DNA of 64,000 nt, taken from the NCBI RefSeq assembly GCF_000764185.1, contig NZ_JQEC01000021.1, positions 186,001 to 250,000 on the forward strand. Reading direction: 5' to 3'. Position numbers and translations under genes: made by a program. The notes beneath the pieces were generated by a model. It ran no database searches. It was not told where the DNA came from and saw nothing but the letters and a program-made list of their open reading frames with translations. Below, one piece after another: positions 16,822 to 28,221 of the stretch; within the stretch, counting starts at the first letter, position 1; every line of letters begins with the position of its first letter. This stretch comes from Colwellia psychrerythraea. Its GTDB lineage: Bacteria; Pseudomonadota; Gammaproteobacteria; Enterobacterales; Alteromonadaceae.

Positions 16822-18210
16822 CTACATGAATAAAGTTGCTGGAGACTCAAGCAAACTTTTTATACGTTGTACAAATAAAGTAGCTTCCCAGCCATCAATA
16901 ACCCGGTGATCAAATGAAGAGGATATATTCATCATGTCACGCGGCACAAAGCCACCATCTTGCCAAACAGGTCGTTTAGCTATTTTGTTGATACCAATAA
17001 TGGCCACTTCAGGGGAATTGATAACAGGTGTAGTGACAATACCGCCCATTGGCCCAAGGCTGGTGATGGTTATAGTAGAGCCGCTTAACTCTTCTCTTGT
17101 CGCTTTCCCATTTCGAGCTGCGGTTGAGAGTTGTTTTACTTCATTTGCTGATTGCCATAAATCAAGAGTTTCGGCGTGTTTTATCACAGGTACAACTAAG
17201 CCATTATCTGTTTGTGTCGCAATACCTATATGCGCAGCACCATAATGGTAGATAATATTATCATCGTCATCAAAACGCGCGCTCATTTGTGGGTAATCTT
17301 TTAGGGCGATAACCAATGCTTTGATGATAAATGGCAATATAGTCAATTTTGCTTGGCTTTCACTACGCTCTTTATTAAGTTTCGCTCTGAGTTTTTCTAA
17401 TTCGCTCACATCAATTTCTTCAACATAAGTAAAATGAGGAATACGCTGCATGGTATCTTGCATAATAGCGGCAATTTTACGGCGTAAACCAATGACTTTA
17501 ACTTCGTCTATGGATTGATTAGCCATAGGCGTGGCTGATGTTGTTGCCATTATTGCTGACGATTGCCCTGAGATAAAAGCATCTAGATCATCATGCGTAA
17601 TTCGCTGCGCTGGACCACTACCACAAACGTAATTTAAATTTATACCGGCATTTAATGCACGTTGACGTACTGCTGGTGCTGCAAGTGGTTTTTCACCTTC
17701 AGGACGCGGCGCGGCAGTATTTGAACGCTTCGAATACGTTGAAGTATTTATTTGAGCCGTACTCTTTTTTTGCGAGTTAATCACTGGCTTTACAAAAGCC
17801 GCTTTTGTTGATGCTTTTACAGGTGATGCTACTGTGACTGGTGTTGGCTCAGTTGCCGCGATGGTTGTTTCTTCTTTTGCGGCACAGGTGTCTGATGTTG
17901 ATTTCGTTGTCATTGCCTTGTTATTATCACTGCCAGTACTCTTGTGTCCAGGTACATAATTACCTTCACCGACAACTTGTAACTTAACAAAGTCCGCACC
18001 AACAGCAATCATGTCCCCCGCTTGGCAAGCTTGCCATGTAATCGTACCATCAACAGGCGAAGGAATTTCAACGGTGGCTTTGTCTGTCATTACCACGCAC
18101 AGTACATCATCTTCTTCTATCGTTGCACCCAGAGCAACGCTCCATTCCACCACTTCAACTTCAGCAATACCTTCACCAATATCTGGAACTTCAATTAAAA
18201 AATTACTCAT
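16822..18210 (-). CDS. bkdB: branched-chain 2-oxoacid dehydrogenase E2 (dihydrolipoyl acyltransferase)
   Basis: A 462-residue E2 core subunit. A single lipoyl domain occupies residues 1-80 with the lipoylated lysine in VMTDKATVEIPS. A long Ala/Thr/Ser/Lys linker follows, then a peripheral-subunit binding domain near 165-205 (APAVRQRALNAGINL). The catalytic domain extends to the end, with HRVIDGWEATLFV carrying the active His and Asp. It passes the acyl group to CoA and binds E1 and E3. It starts three bases after the E1-beta stop, so the genes are translationally coupled. Confidence 0.94.
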   Translation of the reverse strand: MSNFLIEVPDIGEGIAEVEVVEWSVALGATIEEDDVLCVVMTDKATVEIPSPVDGTITWQACQAGDMIAVGADFVKLQVVGEGNYVPGHKSTGSDNNKAMTTKSTSDTCAAKEETTIAATEPTPVTVASPVKASTKAAFVKPVINSQKKSTAQINTSTYSKRSNTAAPRPEGEKPLAAPAVRQRALNAGINLNYVCGSGPAQRITHDDLDAFISGQSSAIMATTSATPMANQSIDEVKVIGLRRKIAAIMQDTMQRIPHFTYVEEIDVSELEKLRAKLNKERSESQAKLTILPFIIKALVIALKDYPQMSARFDDDDNIIYHYGAAHIGIATQTDNGLVVPVIKHAETLDLWQSANEVKQLSTAARNGKATREELSGSTITITSLGPMGGIVTTPVINSPEVAIIGINKIAKRPVWQDGGFVPRDMMNISSSFDHRVIDGWEATLFVQRIKSLLESPATLFM

Positions 18211-18213
18211 CTG

Positions 18214-20519
<2,306 letters not shown>

Positions 20520-20692
20520 TTACCCGTTAAACAGCAGAATAATTAATAAAAAATATGGAAAAAATATACCATGCAATGCAGTAGTAAATCATACCAAAGA
20601 ACAATATTAAAACAGGTGTTATTAGTGTAAATAATCAATAAATCACGATATACTAGTTAATATCACCAACAAACATCATAAAATAAATAATA

Positions 20693-21187
20693 GTGAGCGG
20701 TTCAGTGGCAAGTCTTAATTTAGACAAAATTGATATTGAAATTTTAAAAGCATTACAACGGGATGCAGGAATTTCTAACTTAGAATTGGCAGAAAAAGTT
20801 TGCCTTTCTCCCTCTCCTTGTTCAAGGCGAGTAAAATTACTTGAAGAGGCAGGGTTTGTAAGAGGAAAAGTTACCTTACTCGACCCTAAAACGGTCGGAC
20901 TGCCGGTTAATGTTTTTATGCAAATAACACTCACTCGCCAGAAAAAAAGTTTATTAGAGGTTTTTGAAAAACAGATAAGCCAATGGTCGGAGGTCATGGA
21001 GTGTTATTTAATGACCGGTGATTTTGATTACCTGATTCGCGTTGCGGTACCTGATCTGCTCAGCTATCAAGTATTCTTAGATAAAATCACCGAAATAGAG
21101 GAAATTAACCATATCAAAAGTAGTTTCTCTTTAAAGCAAATTTGTTATAAAACTGAATTGCCTTTACAGCACCTAATCCAACTCTAG
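20693..21187 (+). CDS. bkdR: Lrp/AsnC-family regulator, probable BkdR
   Basis: A protein of up to 164 residues with an N-terminal helix-turn-helix (LDKIDIEILKALQRDAGISN, then LAEKVCLSPSPCSRRVKLLE) and a C-terminal RAM/AsnC ligand domain (VMECYLMTGDFDYLIRVAVP). Lrp-type regulators bind branched-chain amino acids, and BkdR activates bkd in Pseudomonas; the divergent position here fits that role. The start is uncertain: GTG 20693 has no clear ribosome site, and GTG 20705 has GAGCGG only four bases ahead. Either start leaves the DNA-binding domain whole. Confidence 0.88.
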   Translation: MSGSVASLNLDKIDIEILKALQRDAGISNLELAEKVCLSPSPCSRRVKLLEEAGFVRGKVTLLDPKTVGLPVNVFMQITLTRQKKSLLEVFEKQISQWSEVMECYLMTGDFDYLIRVAVPDLLSYQVFLDKITEIEEINHIKSSFSLKQICYKTELPLQHLIQL

Positions 21188-21620
21188 CGACGAATTACTC
21201 TTTATTCAGCTAATAAACTGTTCTTTAGCAATGGCTTGGTAACTACTGGGGTTATCAATTATTTGCGCTAAGTAGTTGCGGTATATTTGCTATTAGGAGC
21301 GGTTAAACTGTGCAACAGTTGTTATTTCAGGCGATAACCAGCGGTAAAATTAGCGGCATTACTTTTGAGTAAATGTGCTTTAATTTCCTGCGTGGCGGTA
21401 AGGTAATTACTGAGCACGATCGTTTATGTTCACCTGTTTATTGTGCAGCCATTCTCAGCACAGCTAGGCAAGTATTAAAATTGGTTCGCGGATATGAAGT
21501 TCGATAATTTTATTCATTTCGATATGACTACTTCAAATCCGAAAATCGATGTGTCATATCCCAAATGATAATCCATCAGCAGCAATGTTCATACGAAAAT
21601 AGAATAGGATCCCAAGGGGC
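21188..21620. other. 433-base gap with possible relic coding sequence
   Basis: No intact gene is seen. On the minus strand around 21326-21425 a 33-codon stretch reads like a protein tail (YLTATQEIKAHLLKSNAA), closed by a stop but lacking a start region, and on the plus strand 21497-21565 gives another short protein-like piece. These may be decayed remains or chance. Confidence 0.25.
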
Positions 21621-22190
21621 TTAATGTAATCCAAGCAGATAGGTAAGTATTTCTTCGGGAGAAAGAATCATGTCAGCTGCACCGCGCATAATGGCAGATT
21701 TTGGCATAACGGTGACTTTGGCTGTTTGTGGCGATTGCACTATTGTGGTCCCCCCTAACTGTTTAATTTTCAGCAAGCCCGAAACCCCATCAACGTTGGA
21801 TCCACTACATAATATGGCAATGCATTTCTTGCCAAAGACTTCAGCTGCTGTCGTAAAAAGTATATCGATGGCAGGACGACAGAAGTGTATTTTTCCATCC
21901 AGACAGAGGGAAAAGGCATGGTCATTTTCTACTTGTAAATGATACTCACAAGGACTAATAAAAATTGTTCTCGCTGTGATTATTTGTTTATCAACAACTT
22001 CGATTACTTTTAATTTGCTTAAATCACTGAAATGATCAATCAAACTAGCGTCTGATTGTGTAGAACGATGAATGACCATCGTTATGGGCAGATAAAAATT
22101 GTCGGGTAAATTTGACAAAATTTGAGTGATAGGCGCTAGCGATCCGGCAGATCCACCGATGAATACATAATGCTTGAATGAACCCGTCAT
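21621..22190 (-). CDS. cheB: CheB-type protein-glutamate methylesterase domain protein
   Basis: A 189-residue protein consisting only of the CheB catalytic domain, without the usual receiver domain. The catalytic Ser is in GGSAGS near residue 14, the His in VIHRS, and the Asp in SGSNVDGVSGLL. CheB removes methyl groups from receptor glutamates or deamidates glutamines. Lacking a receiver, this copy cannot be switched by direct phosphorylation. It overlaps cheR by four bases. No receptor gene is in this operon, so the target could be the nearby kinase or a receptor elsewhere. Such lone CheB domains occur in non-flagellar signalling modules. Confidence 0.86.
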   Translation of the reverse strand: MTGSFKHYVFIGGSAGSLAPITQILSNLPDNFYLPITMVIHRSTQSDASLIDHFSDLSKLKVIEVVDKQIITARTIFISPCEYHLQVENDHAFSLCLDGKIHFCRPAIDILFTTAAEVFGKKCIAILCSGSNVDGVSGLLKIKQLGGTTIVQSPQTAKVTVMPKSAIMRGAADMILSPEEILTYLLGLH

Positions 22191-23062
22191 GTTCTTTTAC
22201 GTTGATAGATGCGTGATTGCCTATCAACAACAGTCAAGTGATTAGCTATGGTTGATTCATCAAGACATTCCTTAGTACCAATAACTAGGTAACCATTGTT
22301 AATGGTTGAATCATACAGTAATTGTAATACCTTATTTTGTAGTTCTAAATCAAAGTAAATCATAACATTACGACATAAAACTAAGTGCGCTGAACAAAAT
22401 ACTCTATCTTGACATAAGTTATGATGAGTAAAATGGATATGATCAAGTAAGTGTTGAGATATCTTCTGTTTACCATAGGCACTGGAAAAGTACTTACTTA
22501 AACTATAAATACCACCAGCGACTTGATAACGCCGTGCATCCTCTTTGCTCAAATTATGTATTAATACGCCACTTTGTGCTTGTTCTAAGGCGTCAGTATT
22601 AATATCAGTAGCAAATATTTGAGTATTTTTGAGTAAATTACATTCCTCAAGTATTATCGCCAGAGAATAGGCTTCTTCGCCACAGGCACAGCCTGCTATC
22701 CATATATCTAGACGCGGAAAACTCGCCAAATAGGAAATCACCGACTCTTTTAGCACTAAAAAGGAGTGGGGATCACGAAACATTTCAGAAACATTAACGG
22801 TTAAATCATTAATTATTTTCCTCGCTTTCTTTGGTTGATGTGCCAACTGGGGGATTAACTCCGATATTGATGTTAACCCATATTCGATAACCAGTTGTTT
22901 TACTCGTCGCTTTAGTGAAGCTTTGGCATATCCCGATAAATCGTAATTTGAAAATGATTTAGTGGCGGCAATAAACAATTCCAACTCTTTATTTTCTAAC
23001 TCAATAGTTACAGGCTCAGCCTTGGTCTCCTTCGAAGGGTTAACTGCCATAACTAAATCCAT
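22187..23062 (-). CDS. cheR: CheR-type protein-glutamate methyltransferase
   Basis: A 291-residue S-adenosylmethionine-dependent methyltransferase. The N-terminal helical CheR domain covers about residues 25-95 (SNYDLSGYAKASLKRRV), then the SAM-binding IWIAGCACGEEAYSLAI motif, the acidic strand IFATDINTDALEQA, and CRNVMIYFDLELQ near 230. CheR adds methyl groups to glutamates on chemoreceptors. Its 5' end overlaps the hybrid kinase gene by 10 bases, so the three genes cheB, cheR and the kinase are translated together. Confidence 0.9.
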   Translation of the reverse strand: MDLVMAVNPSKETKAEPVTIELENKELELFIAATKSFSNYDLSGYAKASLKRRVKQLVIEYGLTSISELIPQLAHQPKKARKIINDLTVNVSEMFRDPHSFLVLKESVISYLASFPRLDIWIAGCACGEEAYSLAIILEECNLLKNTQIFATDINTDALEQAQSGVLIHNLSKEDARRYQVAGGIYSLSKYFSSAYGKQKISQHLLDHIHFTHHNLCQDRVFCSAHLVLCRNVMIYFDLELQNKVLQLLYDSTINNGYLVIGTKECLDESTIANHLTVVDRQSRIYQRKRT

Positions 23063-26000
23063 AATTTCATCATTGTGAGCAACTGCCCAACATCTATGGG
23101 TTTGGATAAATAATCATTTGCCCCTGCGTTAAGACATTTTTCTTTATCTCCAGGCATAGCATTTGCGGTAACTGCGATTATCGAAAGCTCCTGAAATTTA
23201 TCTTGGCTTCTTATTTTTCGCATGGCTTCATAACCATCCATACCGGGCATCATGATATCCATCAATACAAGCTCTATATCATTATGCTGTGCCAACATAT
23301 CTATACTTTGTTGACCACTTGACGCTAAACGTACTTTTAAGTTTTCTTTTCTTAATACTTTAGCTAAGGCAAAGGTATTACGCATATCGTCATCAACCAA
23401 TAAAATGGTATGTTCCCCTAGAGCAACATTTGTATTTTCAGGGGTGTCACGACCATCTTGCATAGTTGGTGTTTGCATAGAAAGTGACTGACAAGCCAAC
23501 TGATTAGCAAATAAGTGTATTTCATCAACTAGTCGCTCCGGTGAACGAGCAGACTTAGTAATAATATGCGTAGAGTAAGGCGCTAGTTTATGTAGATCGT
23601 CTTCTGAGATGTCCCGACCTGAATAGATAAAGATGACCGGTAAGCTTATTTTGTTATCGACTGTGGCTTTATCAAGAAATTCAAAACCTGACATACCAGG
23701 TAAATTGAGATCAAGCACAATAGCGTCAAAATTACTATCTTGAAGTAGTTCAATGGCTTGCGTTGCATTATCAATACCGTGAATATTAACATTTTCTTTT
23801 TCAAATAATTTGTTGATAGCAAATAAAGCATTAGGATCATTTTCAATTGCCAGTATCTCTAAGGTTTTTTGAGTTTGAGATAAGGACGAAATAATTTGCT
23901 CCAGACGTTCTTTACTGACCGGTTTAGTGGTTTGACTGTCGCTGGCCTGAACATCCTTTAGGTTATCTAAAGCACTAATTAAATGTACTGGTAATTGTTT
24001 GATTTTATCGTCTGATCGTATTCGTGATAACGCTTCCCCCCCATTAAGGCCTGGTAACATGTAATCAAGAATAATTCCATTAATGGGATACTTCGCCGCT
24101 AAGGTTAAGCCCGTTTCGCCATCTGCCGCTACGATAACTTGGCAGTTCTGTTTGTGACAAGCGTTATAGACTATTTTGGCAAAGTGAGGGTCATCTTCTA
24201 TCACTAAAATAAGTTGTTTCTCATTATCTAAGCGTTCCCTATCATCAACAAATGGCGGGGGAGTATAACTAGGCATAAATCTAGGTTGGCTGTCACTCTT
24301 AGGTTCTTTTATCGGATGGATAGCTTGCGGTCTAGCAATGATATTGTCTGCTATTGGCGTTAAATCAGCGTGTTTCAACGGTAAATACAAATTAAAAGTA
24401 CTACCTTGCCCAGGGGTACTTTCTAACTGAATATCACCACCCAGTAATCGAGTTAAACTTAATGCTATTGATAACCCTAATCCGGTACCTCCATGAGTTC
24501 GACTAGTAGTTCCATCGGCTTGTTGAAATGCCTCAAATACCGCTTGTAACTTATCATGGGCAATGCCAATTCCGGTATCTTTCACTCGTAAAGCAAGTAC
24601 TTGGTTTTGTCCAGCTAGAAGTCCCTCACTGTGCTCAATGGAAATTGTTAATGTGACCCCTCCTTGATCGGTAAATTTTAATGCATTACTGATTAAATTT
24701 GACAATATTTGACCCAACTTACCGCTATCGGAAACAAAAGATTCATCAAGTTCATCACTCAGTTCAATGGAAAAACTAATTTGTTTGTCTTCTGCCATGT
24801 GCTTGAAGCGGCTATTCATTGATAACAATAAATCTCTAAAATAGATATTTTCGGCAATGAGCTTCATTTGTCCTGCTTCAACTTTGGACAAATCTAATAT
24901 CTCATTAATTAACTCCAGCAGATTTCGACCGCTTTCTAGAATCACTTGCGCAGATTCAACTTCATCTTCTGATAAGTTACCTTCATCATTTTGGGTTAAT
25001 GAACGAGCTAAAATTAATAAACTATTTAATGGCGTTCGTAGTTCATGAGACATATTGGCTAAAAATTCAGATTTATATTTACTCGCTTCTTCCAGTGCTT
25101 TAGCTTTTTCTTTGGTTTCTTGATGGGCAACTTTTAAAGTACTTTGTTGATTTCTAAGCGCATCACTTTTCGCCGATAGCGCTTCATTGGTCACCCGCAA
25201 TTCCTCCTGCTGGGTTTGTAACTCTTTTGATTGCAACTGACTATCTTTCAACATCATCATCACATGATGACTTTGGTTAAGCGCAATAAAACCAATCGCT
25301 ATAATTTCATTTATCTGGCTAAGAAATGTTTTCGCTCGCTGTGGAATAGCATCTAACCAAGCAATTTCAACTATTGCGACGGCTTTTTGGTTATAAATAA
25401 TGGGATATATTAAGATTGAACCAGGTGCTTTATTACCTAAGCTAGAACTGATGTCATGATAGTTATCAGGCACATCATTAACTTCCATGCTTTGTAAGTC
25501 TAGGGCCACTTGACCAACTAAACCACTACCAGCCTTAATATTTTTAGCAATAGTCTCTTGCTCAACAATGCCGTAACTGGCCATCAACCTAAAGTCTGTT
25601 TTTTCTTGCCAATAGAGTGTGCCTATTTGTCCTTGGCAATGGTTAATTAGCAGTTGCAGTATGTTGTTAGATAATTCACTTTTATCGACAGCCCCTCGCA
25701 TCAAATCATTGAGCTTAACAATACCGCTGTCGAACCACTCTCTGGCTTGCTCTTGTTGTTTATTATGCTTTAAGTTGGCTAACATGGCATTGTAGCCATC
25801 AGCCAATATGCCAATTTCGGTGTTATCATTGATATCAACAATAATATCAAGGTTACCTAAACTAGCCTGACGAACCCCTTCGGTTAGCTTGATGAGAGGT
25901 TTAATAATCTTTTGTGTCATTGGCAAAGCCGCCACAATAATCAGTACAATGGTTGCCACAGTGAACATTGAAAATACCTTAACTAAAGTATTAATGACCA

Positions 26001-26979
26001 CATATACATCTTGGGTTTTTACTTCAGCCACCACAAGCCAAACTTTATCGGCGATGGTTACGGGGTGAAGTTGTGCAATAACATCGCCTTTAACAGGATG
26101 GCTATAAAATATCGGTTTGTGGGTCAAATTATTTGATTGACTCGTTTTAAGGTGATGCTCAAACCAAAGGTCAATTTCTTTTGCCGCAAATTTTTCGGTT
26201 AATATACTCTCATTATCTTGCCCATCGTTCGCTTTAGCGCGTACTAGTTTATCTAAACCAATGAGAAATATTTCTTTGGGCATTGCTTCTTCGTTAAGGT
26301 TTTGCTCGCTTATTATCTTGGTTAATAAGCGATGAGAAACCTTAAAAATTAACGCTCCAATTTTATCTCCTTCTTCATCGAGTAAGGTATTAATAAAAAA
26401 ACCAGCGATTTGTTTAGTCGGCGCATAGTATTCCAAATCTGAAAATGTCGCTTCACCACTGGTTAAGGTTTTACTTGTACTTAACGCTAAGCGTGACTGT
26501 ATTTTATCCGCAGAGAAAAGCTTACTGCCCAAATCACTGTGTTTATTTAAAGTAAATAGAATATTACCGTCATTATCTACTAATAAAATATCGGCATAAT
26601 CATAAGTAGCACCAAATAAAGCTAAATCGGTGCCTTGATCATTAGCAATAATTGTCCAACGATAACTGCGAACAAACTCCTTTAAGGGTTTATCACTGGC
26701 TTGATAGGCCTTTTTTAGCGATTGCAACAATGCTACCGTAGTGACCCGATCAGATTCCAGCATCAAATCTTGGAGTAATCGATCAAAATAAACCGCAATA
26801 GACTTTGACTCTAAGTTGGTCACCGAAGCTAAATGCTCAACAGTCGACTCTTGTAACTGCTCACTGACATATTTGTAGCTTATGATGGATAGCATTAATA
26901 ATGGCAATATCGCCATCATTAAGATCCTAACAAGTAAGCGTCTTCCTAAGCTGCCACTATTTTTACTGTTATTAGCCAT
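23053..26979 (-). CDS. hybrid sensor histidine kinase with HAMP, GAF and three receiver domains
   Basis: A 1308-residue inner membrane kinase. TM1 is near residues 13-33 and TM2 near 330-352, enclosing a large periplasmic sensor of Cache-like size. HAMP (about 355-410), a GAF domain (430-570) and a coiled coil follow. The phosphorylated His645 is in FLANMSHELRTPLNS. The ATPase domain spans about 750-880 (GTGLGLSIALSLTRLLGG). Then three receivers, each with its aspartate: LDYMLPG, LDLNLPGMSG and MDIMMPGMDG, ending in the standard SKPID. Multiple receivers suggest a relay. The neighbouring binding protein could present the signal, and the GGDEF regulators could be its outputs. Confidence 0.92.
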   Translation of the reverse strand: MANNSKNSGSLGRRLLVRILMMAILPLLMLSIISYKYVSEQLQESTVEHLASVTNLESKSIAVYFDRLLQDLMLESDRVTTVALLQSLKKAYQASDKPLKEFVRSYRWTIIANDQGTDLALFGATYDYADILLVDNDGNILFTLNKHSDLGSKLFSADKIQSRLALSTSKTLTSGEATFSDLEYYAPTKQIAGFFINTLLDEEGDKIGALIFKVSHRLLTKIISEQNLNEEAMPKEIFLIGLDKLVRAKANDGQDNESILTEKFAAKEIDLWFEHHLKTSQSNNLTHKPIFYSHPVKGDVIAQLHPVTIADKVWLVVAEVKTQDVYVVINTLVKVFSMFTVATIVLIIVAALPMTQKIIKPLIKLTEGVRQASLGNLDIIVDINDNTEIGILADGYNAMLANLKHNKQQEQAREWFDSGIVKLNDLMRGAVDKSELSNNILQLLINHCQGQIGTLYWQEKTDFRLMASYGIVEQETIAKNIKAGSGLVGQVALDLQSMEVNDVPDNYHDISSSLGNKAPGSILIYPIIYNQKAVAIVEIAWLDAIPQRAKTFLSQINEIIAIGFIALNQSHHVMMMLKDSQLQSKELQTQQEELRVTNEALSAKSDALRNQQSTLKVAHQETKEKAKALEEASKYKSEFLANMSHELRTPLNSLLILARSLTQNDEGNLSEDEVESAQVILESGRNLLELINEILDLSKVEAGQMKLIAENIYFRDLLLSMNSRFKHMAEDKQISFSIELSDELDESFVSDSGKLGQILSNLISNALKFTDQGGVTLTISIEHSEGLLAGQNQVLALRVKDTGIGIAHDKLQAVFEAFQQADGTTSRTHGGTGLGLSIALSLTRLLGGDIQLESTPGQGSTFNLYLPLKHADLTPIADNIIARPQAIHPIKEPKSDSQPRFMPSYTPPPFVDDRERLDNEKQLILVIEDDPHFAKIVYNACHKQNCQVIVAADGETGLTLAAKYPINGIILDYMLPGLNGGEALSRIRSDDKIKQLPVHLISALDNLKDVQASDSQTTKPVSKERLEQIISSLSQTQKTLEILAIENDPNALFAINKLFEKENVNIHGIDNATQAIELLQDSNFDAIVLDLNLPGMSGFEFLDKATVDNKISLPVIFIYSGRDISEDDLHKLAPYSTHIITKSARSPERLVDEIHLFANQLACQSLSMQTPTMQDGRDTPENTNVALGEHTILLVDDDMRNTFALAKVLRKENLKVRLASSGQQSIDMLAQHNDIELVLMDIMMPGMDGYEAMRKIRSQDKFQELSIIAVTANAMPGDKEKCLNAGANDYLSKPIDVGQLLTMMKLWI

Positions 26980-27030
26980 TCCCTTTCCTTCAGTGACTTA
27001 TATCAAGTGAAACATGGTATTCAATTGGTT

Positions 27031-28164
27031 TTACTCGTTATTAATATTAAATTCTGAAGAGAATTGTCGATCAGAAAAACTATTAATATTAATGGATTGT
27101 GAAATAATACCGGCTTCTACGGCTAAATCCATAATCACTTTTAACCCCGCCTCATCATTATCCAAATGACGATAGTTGATGACATTTAAATCAGGCCGTA
27201 AACTTTGAATTATGGCCGACTCATTGTGCTTTGGAATATGCTTACGCACCATAGTGGCAATATCGATCATCGCTTGTCCGCCTTGACGACGTGCTATTTC
27301 AATGTCTTCACCCGCTTTTTTCATATAGTGAATAACCTCTCTGATGGCCTCTTTTTTATCTTTTATCGACTTATCTTGTGCTAAAACGATACATTCAACG
27401 TGCCCATTAGGCCATTGCATAACATCCTTGGAATACCAAGCAACATGACCAAATTTCTGCGTTTCCACTACATCAGCCCAAGGTAAAGATTGCTCAAAGG
27501 CAGCGGCTTGATTTCGGCTGTTTTTTTTCTTAATAAAAGCGGGCGCTTTGGGCGGTGCAATACCAATAATTACCGCGTCTTCATTAGTACCGCGACCAAT
27601 AGCTAAGGTTTTACCATGCTCTTTTAAATATTTGTATAACACCACGGAATGAGTCGCCATTAAGTGTGGTACGCCAACTTCTATGGGTTTATTTTGTGCT
27701 TTCGACGCTTTGGTAAAAGCATTAGCGGCCTTTTCATCCGGTTTTCGATCAATGCGCTTATGGGGTAATTTAATTTCCTTATTAAGCAAGTCATTAATAG
27801 CAAGCGCATTGCCATCTCTGTGCATCATTCCCACCCAACGCGCTTTTGGACGTTCTCTAAACATATCCATGGCTAATGGGCTCATAACAAAGGCCATATC
27901 CACTTCACCAGACTGAAAGTAGGCCCGTAGCAAATCCCAGTTTTTCATTTGCTCTAAACTAAAGTCAGCATGGACCATTTTATCGCGATACTTTTCATAG
28001 GCAATAATACTCGCGTAATGGTCAGCCAAAGGAATATATATGGCTTTGATTGACTGCTTTTCTGCATAGGATATGGAACTACTCATTAACATAATAAGTA
28101 ACAAACAATTTGTTTTAACAATTAAATTATTAAAAAATTTCAATAATATTCCTGAACACGACAT
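27031..28164 (-). CDS. periplasmic substrate-binding protein, NrtA/SsuA/TauA-like
   Basis: A 377-residue secreted protein. The signal peptide is near residues 13-34 (LLLIMLMSSSISYAE). The mature part opens with IKAIYIPLADHYASIIAYEK and has FQSGEVDMAFVMSPLAMDMF, the pattern of ABC-transporter receptors for nitrate, sulfonate or bicarbonate. No permease or ATPase gene is adjacent; instead it lies between a GGDEF-EAL regulator and the hybrid kinase, 51 bases before the kinase. It is therefore likely a sensor partner rather than part of a transporter. The ligand is unknown. Confidence 0.82.
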   Translation of the reverse strand: MSCSGILLKFFNNLIVKTNCLLLIMLMSSSISYAEKQSIKAIYIPLADHYASIIAYEKYRDKMVHADFSLEQMKNWDLLRAYFQSGEVDMAFVMSPLAMDMFRERPKARWVGMMHRDGNALAINDLLNKEIKLPHKRIDRKPDEKAANAFTKASKAQNKPIEVGVPHLMATHSVVLYKYLKEHGKTLAIGRGTNEDAVIIGIAPPKAPAFIKKKNSRNQAAAFEQSLPWADVVETQKFGHVAWYSKDVMQWPNGHVECIVLAQDKSIKDKKEAIREVIHYMKKAGEDIEIARRQGGQAMIDIATMVRKHIPKHNESAIIQSLRPDLNVINYRHLDNDEAGLKVIMDLAVEAGIISQSININSFSDRQFSSEFNINNE

Positions 28165-28221
28165 ATTTTGCTCCTTGAGTAATATTTGTTACATTTTGCT
28201 ATATATATAACCGTTATTTAG

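Noticed and set aside
20653..20997. Minus-strand ORF of 114 codons over the start of the Lrp-type gene
   Set aside because: Antisense to a clear Lrp/AsnC coding sequence; no independent support.
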